The notes beneath the pieces are model-generated. The model saw only the letters and a program-made list of their open reading frames with translations, was not told where the DNA came from and did no database searches. Of a DNA stretch of 64,000 nucleotides, positions 32,591-44,169 are shown in pieces. The DNA is taken from the NCBI RefSeq assembly GCF_954871325.1, contig NC_088778.1, positions 18,007,666 to 18,071,665 of the forward strand. The letters are read 5' to 3'. Made by a program: the position numbers and the translations under genes. Origin of the DNA: Gordionus sp. m RMFG-2023. Its lineage: Eukaryota > Nematomorpha > Gordioida > Chordodea > Parachordodidae. Within the stretch, counting starts at the first letter, position 1. Each line of letters starts with the position of its first letter.

Positions 32591-34689
32591 GTATAGCATA
32601 CAAAATGCAATTATTCCTAAGAAACTTTTTGTGTAAAGGCTTAAAAAATTCAAATTTCTATTTTGGGTCATTTAAGTGATTCTTTACATATAATTTTTTT
32701 ATAATTCACATTAATTTAAAATTGTATATTAGAAATAGTTATTAGTCCTAATAAATTTATGCTTGATATTTTTAAAAAACAATAATATTTCTTAAAAAAT
32801 TTTATTATCCCCCCCTCCAGACCAAATTCCTGCGTACGCGCCCGTCAACAACTGATGCTTTAAGTGCTTTCTTACATATTTGTATTCGCTCCATAAATTT
32901 TATTGACGATCCCCATCTTGTTTGGCTAAGTGTACTTAATGTAGATGGTATACCATGTTGATTCCTATTACAGGAAAATACTGCAGCTGGTATGTGTTTA
33001 TTCTTGAAAAATTTAACAATTTTTTTAATTATTGAAATATGATAACTGAAGTAGTTCAATCGTGAAAGAATAACTGCAAAGTATGCGCTGCACAACCATA
33101 ACATTGTATATGATTATAAATAGATTCAGATTTTAGAATTCTCCAGACTGCTTTCATGTTAGCGGCAATATCAGTAACTAAAGAATATACTTTTACCGGA
33201 TTCAATTCATGAATTATATTTTTAAATTCCTGGGAAATATAATCTGCCGTATGACGATTTTCCTCAGTATTTAAAAATTTGTAGAATACTGGAACAGGCG
33301 TCATCACCATAAAATTAATAATACTCTCCTTTCTGATGTTGCTCCAGCCATCTGATACAATTGATAAGTGAGGAGATTTATCTATTATATCTGCAACTCT
33401 CGCCTCCATATCTCCTGACGCTTTGTCTAAAAGATAACCAGCCAGCTGCCTTCGCCTGGGTAAAGTGTAAATAGGATGTAATTTTTTAAAGAATTCTTGG
33501 ATGTAGGGATATTCAGTGATGTGGAAAGGTAAATTGCTCGCATATACAGCCTTTGCAAACAATTGATCTAGCTCATTTTTTTCTTTGGGATTAATTCTAT
33601 CTATAAAACCGGTTATACAAGATTGAGATTTACATTTAATCGCCTTGTTTGTAGATTGATTGGAGATAATGGAATCAAATTTTCTTGAGCCACAAGACAA
33701 AATATTGGCAATTTGATAATCATTCTCGATAATTTCACCATTTTCTTCATCAGAGCTAAAAGTATTACAGACTTCATTTATGGGATTTTTTATAGAGGTT
33801 GAAATTTTGGAATTTGAATAAAAAATTTTCTTAATTATGGCAGGGCACATAGTACAGCTGCTTAATAAATGCTTGACCATTCTATCAACGTGGGTAATAT
33901 AGGACATCTTGCAAAACCTTCATACCGCTTCAACTGATTTTCCATCTCGTACTTCTTTAAAATGTTTCTAAACTTGATGCTTTGGTTTGACCATAATCCC
34001 TAATATATGAAAATTTAATTAAAAAAGATTTTGATTATTGTAAAGTTAATCAAACTTAATTATTTTATAATTATCGCTTATTATTTCAATAATTTGGCTT
34101 AATATTATAATATAATATATAATATAATAAAATATATAACATTTTACCAGAATTGAATAAATTATTTTGTAAATCTGACCTGAACAAATAAAAAGAAAAT
34201 TAATTTTTATATTCAAATGTAGCAAGTGGAAGTAAAATAAATGAGAATTAATATAATTTATACTGGGCGATAATATTAAATAAATTTAAATTCATAATAA
34301 ACCATGACTTAGCTAAATTATTGTATTTATTTATTTTAGTAACAAAAAAAATTCTTTTGTTTTGGATTATTTATGATGCAAATATATTTTAAAATAAATT
34401 ATAACTTAATAAGATTGATAAACATGCTTTTAATGCATACTAGTTAATTTATCAAAATATTTATTCTCTAATAATATTTTAGAGTATTTTACCAGTCAAT
34501 TGACCGACATGCCAACCCTAATATGTGCTCACAACTAAGCTTAAATTATTTAGAAGATTGTAATTTTTCTTAAGATGAATCATAAATTAATCTATTTTAT
34601 GAAGTGTGATGAAAGAAAGAAAGAAAGATGTGAATCAAGTGGTTAGAAAATGTCAATATTCTCATGCCCGTCCCAGTGAGAATTGTTAA

Positions 34690-34978
34690 TTCCCAACCCA
34701 GCTAATTTTCTCAGCCTAGACCAGTTTTAATTTTTTTTTACTAAAGTTGTCTGGTCTAGCCCAATTTTTAAATTTTTTTTAAATATAAGGCCTAAACCAA
34801 AATATATGTTGTTGATAATTATTTATGATCTTGGAGAGTGGTTAAATTAAAAACATTACTTTATTCATCAAATATATATATAAAAAAGCCTGGCCTGGCC
34901 ACTTCATTTCTTTGTACAGCCTGGTCCAAAAAATTCTCAGGTGTATGGTCTTGGGCCTGGTATTGCAGACTACTAATG
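34690..34978. mobile_element. GGCC-rich small element
   Basis: AGCCTAGACCAG, GGTCTAGCCCAA, AGCCTGGCCTGGCC and TTGGGCCTGG motifs sit among T/A runs, ending GTATTGCAGACTACTAATG. Diverged member of the 22,173 family; the ends are approximate. Confidence 0.5.
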
Positions 34979-35007
34979 TAAATATACATAATAACTTTAT
35001 CTACATA

Positions 35008-38000
35008 CAGGGTTTCGAACCGAACCGCCAAACCGGAATGAACAGTTATAATTTTCTGAACCGTAACCGAACCGTTATAAAGAAACTATAAAAAGAGCGA
35101 ACCGAACCGTTATAAATATTTTAAACCGGTTCAAAACGGTTTTAAAAAATAATTAAATTTAAACATTATTAACCTAAATTTGAAATTTGAATTTTCTTTG
35201 GGGAAATTTTTAAACTCTTTATTTCTTTTCAAACTGAATTTTTTTTACATGTCAATTAATACCACCATGTTTATTTATTTTTCTTTTTACTTTAATAAAT
35301 ACTCAATTTAATAGAGATTAGGCGAATTACCAGTTAATTAGATAAGAATCTTAAAATCAAACAAGACTATTCTTTAAATTAACAAGTTTATTCTTATATA
35401 TATATATATGTATATTAGTTATTAATACTTGCTAATAATTTGGGAAAAATCATAATTCTAACTAACATCTAAAGAAAATCAGGTACTGATTACTTTTAAT
35501 AAAATACTGTTTTATATTAATTTCTTATTAATTAATATTTTCATAATGAATAATTTATAATGACTTAAATGAATATTAGAATTCTGAAATTAAAAAAAAA
35601 CATATGATTGTTAATTAATATTCCTGTATTTTATGGTTAATTTATTTATTTATTTCCATTTACACTTTAGTGGATAATTTCTTGAAATAATAACTACTTA
35701 CTGATTAACCTTCTAAATCTTATAGTACCAAATAAAATTTAAACACATGAAATTCAATTGGATAATTATAAAATGATAAAGTATCCATTAAAGTTTTAAT
35801 TTAATTAACTTTAATTTTTTAATAAAAGACAGTTGTTTTTGGAATTTTAAACAGCTTTTCTATTTCTTTTCTTCTTATTTTATATCTTATCTTTTTGCTT
35901 CTTTCTTTTCTCTATTAAATCAAATTATTTATTAAAATGGTATTAGTAAGCTCCATTCACTTATTTAGTTTCATCTGTGTACAAGGTTTGTTGTTAGTAT
36001 CTTTGAGGAAAAAATCGGCATAATTATATGAAGGGTAGGCCTGCATATAATTCACGTTTTTGGGGGAGATCTTGTCAGATAAGATAAATAAAAAATTATA
36101 CTGATTCTATTAAGAAATTTATTTATTCTATTTTTATAATAAAAGATTCTGATCTATTCATCATCATATAGCATATTAGTATCTATTAAATGGTTCGGGA
36201 AAAGTCAAATCCTGTGCGATCATATTTTAAATTAGATATTGTAAAAAATCAATCTACTTGTAAACTAGAAAACTGTGGTAAAGTTTTAACCGGGGACCAT
36301 GCAGCAAATCTTGAACGACATATAGAAAGATTCCACGATAAGGAATTCAAATTATTAAAAAAAAAGAAGATAATTTGACTATTAAAAAAACAATAACAAA
36401 AAATGCAAATAATCATAATACAATTCAAAATGCTTTTACCAAAACTAATACAATACAAATTAATATTAATAAAGACACTTTAATCCGCTCCTGCACTGAG
36501 TTAATCACAGTTCATGGGAGACCAATAAAATCAATTGATGACAAAGCATTTAGAAATATTATAGATCCGATAATTGTAGGATTGGGTGGTAATTTAACCA
36601 TCAATTCTGAAAATATACGCAATAATATTAAAAAAATGGCATTTGATTTTTCGCAAAATTAAAAAAAAGAAATATACCAAAAACTTATATCGTTAAAATT
36701 AGATATTGCAACTCGATATGATAGGTCCATACTGGGGATCAATATTCAATTTATAGATAATGGAGAAATAAAATTAAGAACGTTATGCATGAAAGAGATA
36801 AAAGAAAGACATACATCAGAATATCTAAAAAAAATTATTCTAGATGTTCTAAACGAACATGAAATAAGAATTGATCAAATATATACGATAACCACAGACA
36901 ATGCAGCTAACATGATTAAATTAATCAAGCTGTTAATACATCATGATGAAGAAGATGATGAAGATGATATCCTTAATGATTATTTAGATAATGATAATTT
37001 AAATAACAATGATGATATAATTGTTAATGAAAATGAAGAACCTTTTTTTAATATTGAAAGTATTAATCTTGTACCTCATACGAGATCCATGTTAATGGGC
37101 ATTAGATGTGCCTCCCACACATTTCAATTAGCAATTAATGATTGCATAAAAAATTCAAATGAAATTGTTATTATTAATAAAGCAAGAAACATTTGCAAAA
37201 AAATAAGAAATCAGACTACAATGTCTATTTTGTCCAAATTAAATTTAAAAAAGCCACTAATAGATTGTTGCACAAGATGGAATTCAATCTATTTAATGTT
37301 GGAAAGATTATTAGAGTTAAAAAACTTTTGCCAAGAAATATCGGCCCAAAGTAATGATCGTGAAAAATGTTTGTCAGAGAATGAATGGAAAATAATTAGT
37401 GATATATTAAAAGCTTAATATCCATCTTATATTTTGACAATATATACAAAGTGAACAAATGACCATGGGCGATTTTTATGCAGCATGGATCAAATGTATC
37501 ATGCAAACTAGCAAAATAGACACTTCATTTGCCAAACTTTTAGTTTGTACAATCAAAGCACGAGAGATTAATTTGAAAAATGAAGTTTTTTGCTCAGCTA
37601 TATATCTCGACCCAAGTTATAATGTATTTTGATCATTTGAAGAAAAAGATATCGCCAAAAAACATCTTTATAAAACTTGGAACTTAATCCAAAATTTAAA
37701 TAATCAGAATATTGAAAATCTAGATACTATTCCTACGTGTTCACATTCGAAAGATAACTTAGATGATGATTTTGAAGATTTATTAATGTCGCATGAAAGC
37801 CTTAATAAGAATAGTTCTCAGGGCATAGAAAATTATAATAAATGTGTAGAAATAGAGTATATAATTCGGTCATTTGATAATATAGAGAGATTAGAAAAAG
37901 ATGCAAATCTTTTGAATTATTGGGAAAATGTAAAGAATAGTATGCCAGAACTTTATAAGTTAGCTATGGTTGTGCTAGCAGTTCCAGCTACGCAGGTATC

Positions 38001-38521
38001 CGTAGAAAGAGCATTTTCTAGCCTTAAGTTTATACTCTCTGCGCAAAGAACTAAATTAAATCCTGAAATATTAGAAAATATTTTAGTTATCCGTTCCAAT
38101 TCTCTTTTTAAAAATAAATAATATAAATTTCATTATATTTATGTGTTATTTTATTCCTCATTGTATTTGCGCATGTTTGTGTTTATCTTATTTATGAAAT
38201 AAAAAGAATTGATTTGTCTAATTTATATTTACTAAGTTTAATAAAAATATCTATTAGAATATCATTCATGGTTAAATTAAATAAGAAATTATAAAAAGAT
38301 TTTTCTCTAAAATTAATATATACATGGTTAATGATTAATTTTTTTTTAAATTAAATTTATAAAAACCGGAACAAACCGAAAAGAACCGTTATAAATTATA
38401 AACCGAACCGAACCGATATGATTATTTTTTTAAAAAACCGAAATGGAACAAAACCTTTATAAAATTTTAAACTAAAAACCGGAACGAACCGAACCGTTAT
38501 ACTAAACGGTTCGAAACCCTG
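35008..38521. mobile_element. Nearly complete hAT element with GAACCGTTATAAA subterminal repeats
   Basis: Termini are CAGGGTTTCGAACCG at 35,008 and CGGTTCGAAACCCTG ending at 38,521, perfectly inverted. Exact 8-bp duplications TCTACATA lie at 35,000-35,007 and 38,522-38,529. Within about 130 bases of each end, (GAACC)GAACCGTTATAAA-type units recur (35,015-35,150 and 38,365-38,515). The 3,514-bp body has one plus-strand transposase gene preceded by 1.1 kb of non-coding DNA. Exact terminal repeats and duplication suggest a recent insertion into the TFIIA intron. Confidence 0.95.
36190..38121 (+). pseudogene. BED-type hAT transposase, few lesions
   Basis: Starts MVREKSNPVRSYFKLDI at 36,190 with a BED finger (CKLENCGKVL, then HIERFH). 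The frame changes at an A-run near 36,360-36,378 and continues at 36,375 (TELITVHGRPIKSIDDKAFR). A TAA at 36,660 precedes KKEIYQKLISLKLDIATRYD and RSILGINIQF. 36,789-37,418 holds TTDNAANMIK, an acidic insert, RCASHTFQLAIND and TRWNSIYLMLERLLELK. A second shift near 37,416 leads to a third frame that has one TGA at about 37,629. 37,786-38,121 ends with MVVLAVPATQVSVERAFSSL, the dimerisation block. About four lesions in total; it cannot make full-length protein as it stands. Confidence 0.92.
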
Positions 38522-38629
38522 TCTACATAATATAAAATTATTTTTAAATGCATTTTAATACATTTGTAATTATTATAATAATTAAATCTTGCTTGATGAA
38601 GGTTTTGTAGGGCAATACATATGTATGTT

Positions 38630-38865
38630 TAATATATTTTAGAGACCTGCAGGCCAGGTCTTAAGTCTGGGCCGGGTACACAAGCTGACTCATATTCTAA
38701 TTTTTTTAAATATATTTTAGAGACCTGCAGGCCAGGTCCTAAGTCCGGGCAGGGTACACAAGCTGACTCATATTCTAATTTTTTTTAATATAACCAGGCC
38801 AGGTCTTAAAAATTTTCTTTTAAAGACCCTGCCCAGGCTTGTAACGGGCAAGTGTATTGGATAAC
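38630..38865. mobile_element. GGCC-rich small element with 78-bp tandem duplication
   Basis: The end TTTTAGAGACCTGCAGGCC belongs to the 22,173 family. A 78-bp unit starting at the AGAGACC of 38,641 is repeated at 38,719 with three or four differences, so the terminus is duplicated in tandem. The other end is near 38,850 (ACCCTGCCCAGGC). Confidence 0.65.
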
Positions 38866-39235
38866 CGTGTTGACCTAATTATTATTTTTATAGACCTTAT
38901 TTACAACTCATATAAGATAAGTTGATTTCTGACATCCATAATCAAATAAAGGATAAATGTGTCCCCGTCATTCTTTACAGGTTTTCAGCTAGTATATAAT
39001 AGTCGATAAATTAAATATAATTTTAGAAAAAAACAAATAATGTTTTCTTAGAATTTTTCCCAAATATATAGAATATTAGCCTATTTATGATATAGAATAT
39101 TAGCCTATTTATGCATAGTGTACCAATGCATAATGTTTTATTATTTGTAAAACTTTAAAAAAATTGAAATAGATCTTATTCAGGTATAACTATTTGTTTA
39201 TATAATAATAACTTTATTTTTAAAATGAATACGAT

Positions 39236-39735
39236 CTAGGCCCGATCTGGTACAAAAAAAATTATTATAACATAAAGCTCGGCCCACAAAAGAACACTTT
39301 ATAATGTGGCATGGCTAGAACCATGCAAGTCGGTTCAAGGTTGAAATTAGTCAAAAATATTTAAAAATCGAAAAATTTGTGCTCGGGCTTAAGAAATATT
39401 CTAATAAAATAGAAAATAATGTTTTTACTTCTTTAATTAAAAAAAATATTAAATACTATTTTGCTGGGATTAGGAAAAAGCAATTAGTAATTTTTATTTT
39501 ATTTAACTATATAAATACTTTTCATTTGTACTCTTATTTAAAAATTTTGGAAGGCTTAAAATAAATTTTAAAAATTTTCACCAGGTGCTTAAAAATTAAT
39601 AAATATTTTGGACCGGCTTAGAAAATAAAATTTTTGACAAGACTATGGCCAAATTTTTCTAAATTTTGCTGGGCGCCTGGTCCAGCAGGAAACCTGATTG
39701 TTTACAGGCATCGCCTACTTTTGCAGACCTCTAAT
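39236..39735. mobile_element. GGCC-rich small element, degraded
   Basis: CTAGGCCCGATCTGG at the left and GGCGCCTGGTCCAGCAGG, then CTTTTGCAGACCTCTAA, at the right, with T/A-rich filler and GCTCGGGC motifs. It lies about 200 bases upstream of a TFIIA exon. Confidence 0.5.
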
Positions 39736-39939
39736 ATATAAATCTTTTCTAAACAATCTGTAGCAAATATTTTTAAAACAAATATTATGCGCTTTCAAAA
39801 TTCTGTCAATTTACTTTTATAATCTGTTAATTTTAAAAAAGTTTCACATTACAAGGGACAAGGTCTGCCATTTTGAGCAGATATTTATTTTGAAAATAAA
39901 ATTTATCTATTTCCTCAATATATTTTTGTGCTTTTTAAG

Positions 39940-40029
39940 GAACCTCTTAACTCTGAAGATGATGTTAGCGAAGAGGATCCTACAAATTTATTCGATACAG
40001 AAAATGTAATTGTATGCCAATTCGAAAAG
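39940..40029 (+). CDS. TfIIA-L: TFIIA large subunit, start of C-terminal beta domain
   Basis: Exon of exactly 30 codons, phase 0 at both ends, with acceptor TTTTTAAG and donor GTAGGT. It encodes EPLNSEDDVSEED, then NLFDTENVIVCQFEK, the hallmark start of the beta-barrel domain that contacts TBP and DNA. Insects and vertebrates share PLNSEDDV and FDT(E/D)NV(I/V)VCQ almost unchanged. Together with the next exon this identifies the gene beyond reasonable doubt. Confidence 0.97.
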
Positions 40030-40078
40030 GTAGGTACTGAATGATATTAATGACATATAATACTATTATTTTATTTAG

Positions 40079-40186
40079 ATAACTAGAAGTCGCAACAAAT
40101 GGAAGTTTTATTTTAAGGATGGCATAATGAATGTTAATGGCAAAGATTACGTATTTCAAAGGGCCTTAGGGGAAGCTGAGTGGTAA
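40079..40186 (+). CDS. TfIIA-L: TFIIA large subunit, last coding exon
   Basis: Terminal exon of 35 codons plus TAA, after a 49-bp intron ending ATTTAG. It reads ITRSRNKWKFYFKDGIMN, then GKDYVFQRALGEAEW and stop. RNKWKFYxKDGIMN and the closing DYVFQ...AEW are the invariant C-terminus of TFIIA-L. The ITRSRNKWKFY and GKDYVFQ wording is closer to insects than to vertebrates, which is the main support for an arthropod source. The domain ends at the usual place with no extension. Confidence 0.97.
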   Translation: MTRSRNKWKFYFKDGIMNVNGKDYVFQRALGEAEW

Positions 40187-40189
40187 TGA

Positions 40190-41760
40190 ATTTGTTGAAG
40201 ATTGAATATGCTTAATATTATGACGCAATATTATTTAAAATAATTATATTTAATATAATAATTCTAAACAACCTTTTTTTAAATATAAATTGATTGTATA
40301 ACTAGTTTTGCTCACTTCTTACTACATCTAACTATTTAATATAAATAAAATCAATGCTTTATAAATTTTCAAATGGTTTTTCTGTTTACTTGCTGGGTTG
40401 GCCGGTGATTATCAATAAAATATTGGCTCGATCTGTTGCCCAAAAAATATAAATCTTATATTTCCTTCCTATTCTTTCTTATTTGCCTGATTGATTATCA
40501 CTATTATAGAATAAGTTTAAATAATTACAAGAATTTTAAAAAAATTAGGAGGTTGGAAATATTTAATATTTATTTTTGTATTTTATATTGTAATTATTGA
40601 AGCGCCGATTTGATTTGGAGCTGATTTTTAAAAACCGAACCGTGAAACCGACAGAAACATACATTATGAGCAACAATATTTTTATATCAACAAATTCCAT
40701 TTTAAAACGAGTATTTAAAAAAAAATTACATTATTCTATAAAAAGGACGTTTTAATACTCGTTAACGTTATAATAAAACTACTTTTTTTAGAACAATATT
40801 TTGATTTATTTTTATAATATAATATTCGATTATTGTATGGATAACTGTAATATATTTTTTTCCAAAGTAATTTAGTAAAAATTCTAATAACTAAATAAAC
40901 ATTTTCTCATAAATATCTCCCGGAGTCATTATAAATTTTGATGGCGCTATTCACTTAAGGTCTTAATATTTCTATTGATTTATTTTAGTTTTAATATTTT
41001 ATAAAAAAAATTTCCATACATTTGAAGTAATTTTAAATCTTCATTATCCAAAAAAAATATCTTAAACGCCTTTGTCAAATTATGTATTATTACTTTATAA
41101 ATTATTATACAATATATATATAATATGTACTAACATGTTATGACACGTTAAATAATTATTTTTATACCTATAAGTAACCTCTTAAGTGTTTAGTATGACC
41201 TAATGATTGATTTTTAATTTTTCTAAAAAATTTTTTTATTTCTTTTTAAAAAATATAAGGTAAATTCATTTAGGTAAAAATATAAAGTAGATATTCTCTG
41301 TAAAAAAAATAAAAATTAAATTATATAGAAAATGCTCTCTTCGTAGTGGACTTTGTTTAAAAAGAATGGTAAAAATAAAAGTATTGGCATTTTTATCTAT
41401 GGTGTAATGTTACATATTTTGTTCGAAAACAACGAAAACCCTGTATATGTATAAAAATGTTTGGATAACGGAATTAATATAGAGAAGTAATAACCCTTTG
41501 ATTCAAAGAGATTTAAATACGATTTGGGTTGGGAACCAATATTAAAATTTTTAAATAAATATATATACATGGAAAAAACTGAAGCAATATTGTTTTAGAC
41601 TACCTAGATATTTTTCTTGATTCCCTTTTAAATAATAATTAAGAAATTTTGATTCAATCAATAATTTTTCAACAAATCAATACTAAGCCAATCAAATAAA
41701 AAATAAACAGTATGATTTTCAAACTTTTATTATAAGAAAAAAACAGTGCAAAAAATTATT
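40190..41760. other. Downstream flank of TFIIA-L, no gene seen
   Basis: AT-rich. A scrap AAAACCGAACCGTGAAACCG at about 40,629 comes from the hAT family of 35,008. Confidence 0.5.
40344..40349 (+). promoter_or_regulatory. Candidate polyadenylation signal of TFIIA-L
   Basis: First canonical AATAAA downstream of the TFIIA-L stop, about 160 bases past it. The motif is common by chance in DNA this AT-rich, so it is only a candidate. Confidence 0.3.
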
Positions 41761-41769
41761 AATATTATA

Positions 41770-42130
41770 TAAAAAATTATATATTTTTGAGATTCTCTAT
41801 GCGCATCCAACTCTTTAGGTATAGGCATGCTTGCACAGTAAGTTTATCTAGTAAACAACGTTGATCAGTTATAACATAACGCCCCTATGAAAACATTCTT
41901 TCAGAGCTAGTCGAGGTTACTGGAATTGCCAGATAATCTTTGACAATTTTTGATATATAGGATGTATATTTTAGTGTAATTTCCACCATTCGAGGGGATT
42001 TGTATTTTTGGAAAGAGGCTTCATCAAATATTTACTTATTTCAAGTATGCTATTATTATCATGGCTATAATTTTTTTCGACTTGATAAAGAAATTTTTTG
42101 ATTTACTTTTTGTTTCATCTTCAGATAAAG
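41770..42130 (-). pseudogene. hAT C-terminal remnant
   Basis: Minus-strand translation reads SPRMVEITLKYTSYISKIVK, then DYLAIPVTSTSSERMFS and GRYVITDQRCLLDKLTVQAC, a clear hAT dimerisation block with one stop. No ends were identified. Confidence 0.75.
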
Positions 42131-42369
42131 TGAAATTATTAATTTTATATTTATATATTCTTCTGTTAAACATTTTATCGGATTTCTGAAGTAATATCCT
42201 TTAATAGATGTTTTTATTTAGAAACGTGGGTCAATTATTATGTATATATTCTGGTCAAGAAATGTTTTTTAAAGTTTATTGAATTTTGATAATGATTTTA
42301 AAAATTGAAAATAAATCCTTATTTTTTTATGGTTCCATTTATGGACTCTAGGGTAGCCATAGCTAAATG

Positions 42370-43930
42370 TATAACTTGTAGATCTGTGCGCCGCCGCTCC
42401 AATACGCCACCCTCGTTAATTTTTGACCATGCCGCCAAAAACGTCGCCGATGGAAAAATTCGGCTGCGTGATACATATTTTTTATTAGAAATAATATATT
42501 TTTATTTATTTTTAAAAATAATATTAAATATATTTTAAATTATTATAAAATGCGATTTTATTTTTTGGTATGTGAACTGACAAATATAGACGGCGAATTA
42601 TATTACCTTTACATTTTATAAAATAGAAAATAATTTTAATATCGCATTATACATTAGCTACGCATATATCACTTGAAACATACCGCCGGAACTATTCTTT
42701 CCGTGATAGACAAAGTTGAAAATGAATTTAGTTTAGAGTCTAAAAAAAATTCAAATGGTTACGGATGCAAGATCCAATGTAAAGAAAAGTGTTCGTCTAG
42801 GAGAATATGAATCATTTATGTTTGGGGCATGGATTACTTAATCAATCTAGTGATAGTAAGTAGATGATATACATTAAAAAAAGTGAGAAATTATAGTTGT
42901 CTTAAGATTCAAAACAGCGGATTTTGAAGATATAATATGGAAAATAGAAAATGCTTTTAATCGATATCATTTACATTGGATATTTTAGATTTGGTTGATA
43001 ATGATCTATTTAAGAAGATGGTTTAGGATTTGATGATGATAGTTCAAATCAAAATCATATGAGGAAAAACATTAAACCTTAAAAAAATGTGCCTACACGT
43101 ATTTTTATCCGCCTAAAAGGATATAATATAAATTTATCCTTTTTATTTCTTAGGAAAGTTAAATCATTAAATCGCATCCCTTAAATCAAATATGCTTAAT
43201 AAATTTGATCATAGATTTCCAATAACCGATCTTCAGGTAATATTTTAAAATTCATAAATTAGTTTTTTTTTATTTTTTTACTCAGGTGTTAGGAACACTT
43301 TTGGATTCTCGTTATCAATCTATAAGCATATTAAATGAATATTTTAGATGCAATTTTTGTGTCAACACGCTACCTTTCTGTTGCCTTACACGGATGAATT
43401 AACCAACCAGAAGTTGTTTTATAATTCGATTATCTTAACATATTAGTCAAACATTTATCAATTCATCACACTTGAACAATTACACTATTTAACTAGTCTA
43501 GAAAAAGATGGTTATTCATTTTCACCTTATAATATCGAGAAAAAAATCTTAGATTTTTGAATGAAAAGAGCATTGGATCTTCCTAAACTTGTAATATTAG
43601 CTAGAAAGGTTCTATGTGTTCCAGCTACGAGCACACCCAGCTAGCGTGTATTTTCCATAACTGAGCTCACTCTGAACTCTAAAAGATCATCATATGTCCT
43701 ATGAATCTATATAAAATAATATTTATACATAATAATTATAACTTAATAAAATCGTTAATTATAGTTATTTAATTCGAAATTTGCATTAATTTTATTTTAA
43801 AAGTGTTTTCAATAAATTTATAATTTCAATTTAAAAATTTAAGTTAGAAAAGTATTTGACGCCAACGCCGATTTTTATGCTGGCTTCTAGATCGATACAC
43901 CGCCGCTCGATCGTTTTTAAAAAAGAAATT
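42370..43930 (+). mobile_element. hAT relic bounded by CGCCGCTC motifs
   Basis: GATCTGTGCGCCGCCGCTCC at about 42,380 and GATCGATACACCGCCGCTCG at about 43,890 mark likely ends. CGCC, GCCG and CGGC motifs occur nearby at both. The interior has plus-strand hAT remains: CLGHGLLNQSSDS (about 42,820), SNMLNKFDHRFPITDLQ before a GTAATA donor (about 43,180-43,240), and LPKLVILARKVLCVPATSTP (about 43,577-43,640), the dimerisation block. Heavily decayed; no target duplication found. Confidence 0.6.
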
Positions 43931-44169
43931 ATTAATTTATGCTAAGATACATCAAAAACAGGAAATTTTTAAATACCTGTCAACATAATATAGGTACAAT
44001 TTTAAATACCTGTCAATAAAATATAGGTACAATTTTAAGCATGCCTCCTTAAATAAGTGGGAAATTTTTGAATCATCCATCATCAAATAAAAGGGAAATG
44101 TCTATATTATCAAATAGGAGAAAGATCTGGTTATCTACCAGTATTTATAAATTATCTTTACAAGCCAAG

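Larger units (their letters stand above)
30929..32844. mobile_element. hAT element nested in the transposase at 30-34 kb
   Basis: Exact 8-bp duplication TCAACAAC at 30,921-30,928 and 32,845-32,852. Ends are CATTGGCGTACGCAG at the left and CTGCGTACGCGCCCG at the right, the TGGCGTACGCAGG-type terminus common in hATs. It contains a plus-strand ZMYM1-like transposase fossil, itself broken by a GGCC-rich small element. It is 1,916 bp long and younger than the hAT it interrupts. Confidence 0.88.
30146..33995 (-). pseudogene. DUF659/BED hAT transposase, lightly damaged
   Basis: Minus-strand transposase. A BED-type finger begins near 33,970 (KHFKEVRDGKSVEAV, then RFCKMSYITHVDRMVKHLL) but contains two stops, one in place of the first Cys. 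The longest frame, 33,056-33,907 (283 aa), holds the DUF659 region at residues 130-283, including LSIVSDGWSN (first catalytic Asp, about residue 185), VTDIAANMKAVW (second Asp, about 243) and CYGCAAHTLQL (about 270). 32,853-33,104 continues with STLSQTRWGSS. After the nested element, 30,452-30,784 and 30,146-30,448 give the C-terminal half, with WWNALCPLRKANILLTFPSS, then SSSERNWSVWENIHTKNRNR, the dimerisation block. Relatively few lesions suggest a moderate age. Confidence 0.85.
29972..34520. mobile_element. hAT element with GACCGGTCAAAT subterminal repeats
   Basis: Termini are CAGGGTTGTGCATTTAACCG at 29,972 and the inverse CATGCCAACCCTA ending at 34,520. The 8-bp flanks are ATATGTAC (29,964-29,971) and ATATGTGC (34,521-34,528), one mismatch apart. 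GACCGG(T)CAAAT motifs repeat inside the left end (29,987-30,048), and CAGTCAATTGACCG lies inside the right end. It carries a minus-strand DUF659-type transposase. It is interrupted at 30,929-32,844 by another hAT; without that it would be about 2.6 kb. Confidence 0.9.
12945..40186 (+). other. TfIIA-L: TFIIA large subunit gene, 3' portion (host gene)
   Basis: Gene span covering four coding exons. TFIIA-L (alpha/beta precursor) acts in the nucleus, joins the small subunit and TBP on promoter DNA, and stabilises the preinitiation complex. Introns are 13,179-27,806, 27,997-39,939 and 40,030-40,078, all GT-AG. Phases agree throughout: the first two exons split a codon 2+1, and the others join in phase 0. 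The N-terminal four-helix exon was not found and probably lies upstream of the window. The two long introns are filled with transposons on both strands, which accounts for their size. This is the only convincing host gene here. Confidence 0.93.
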
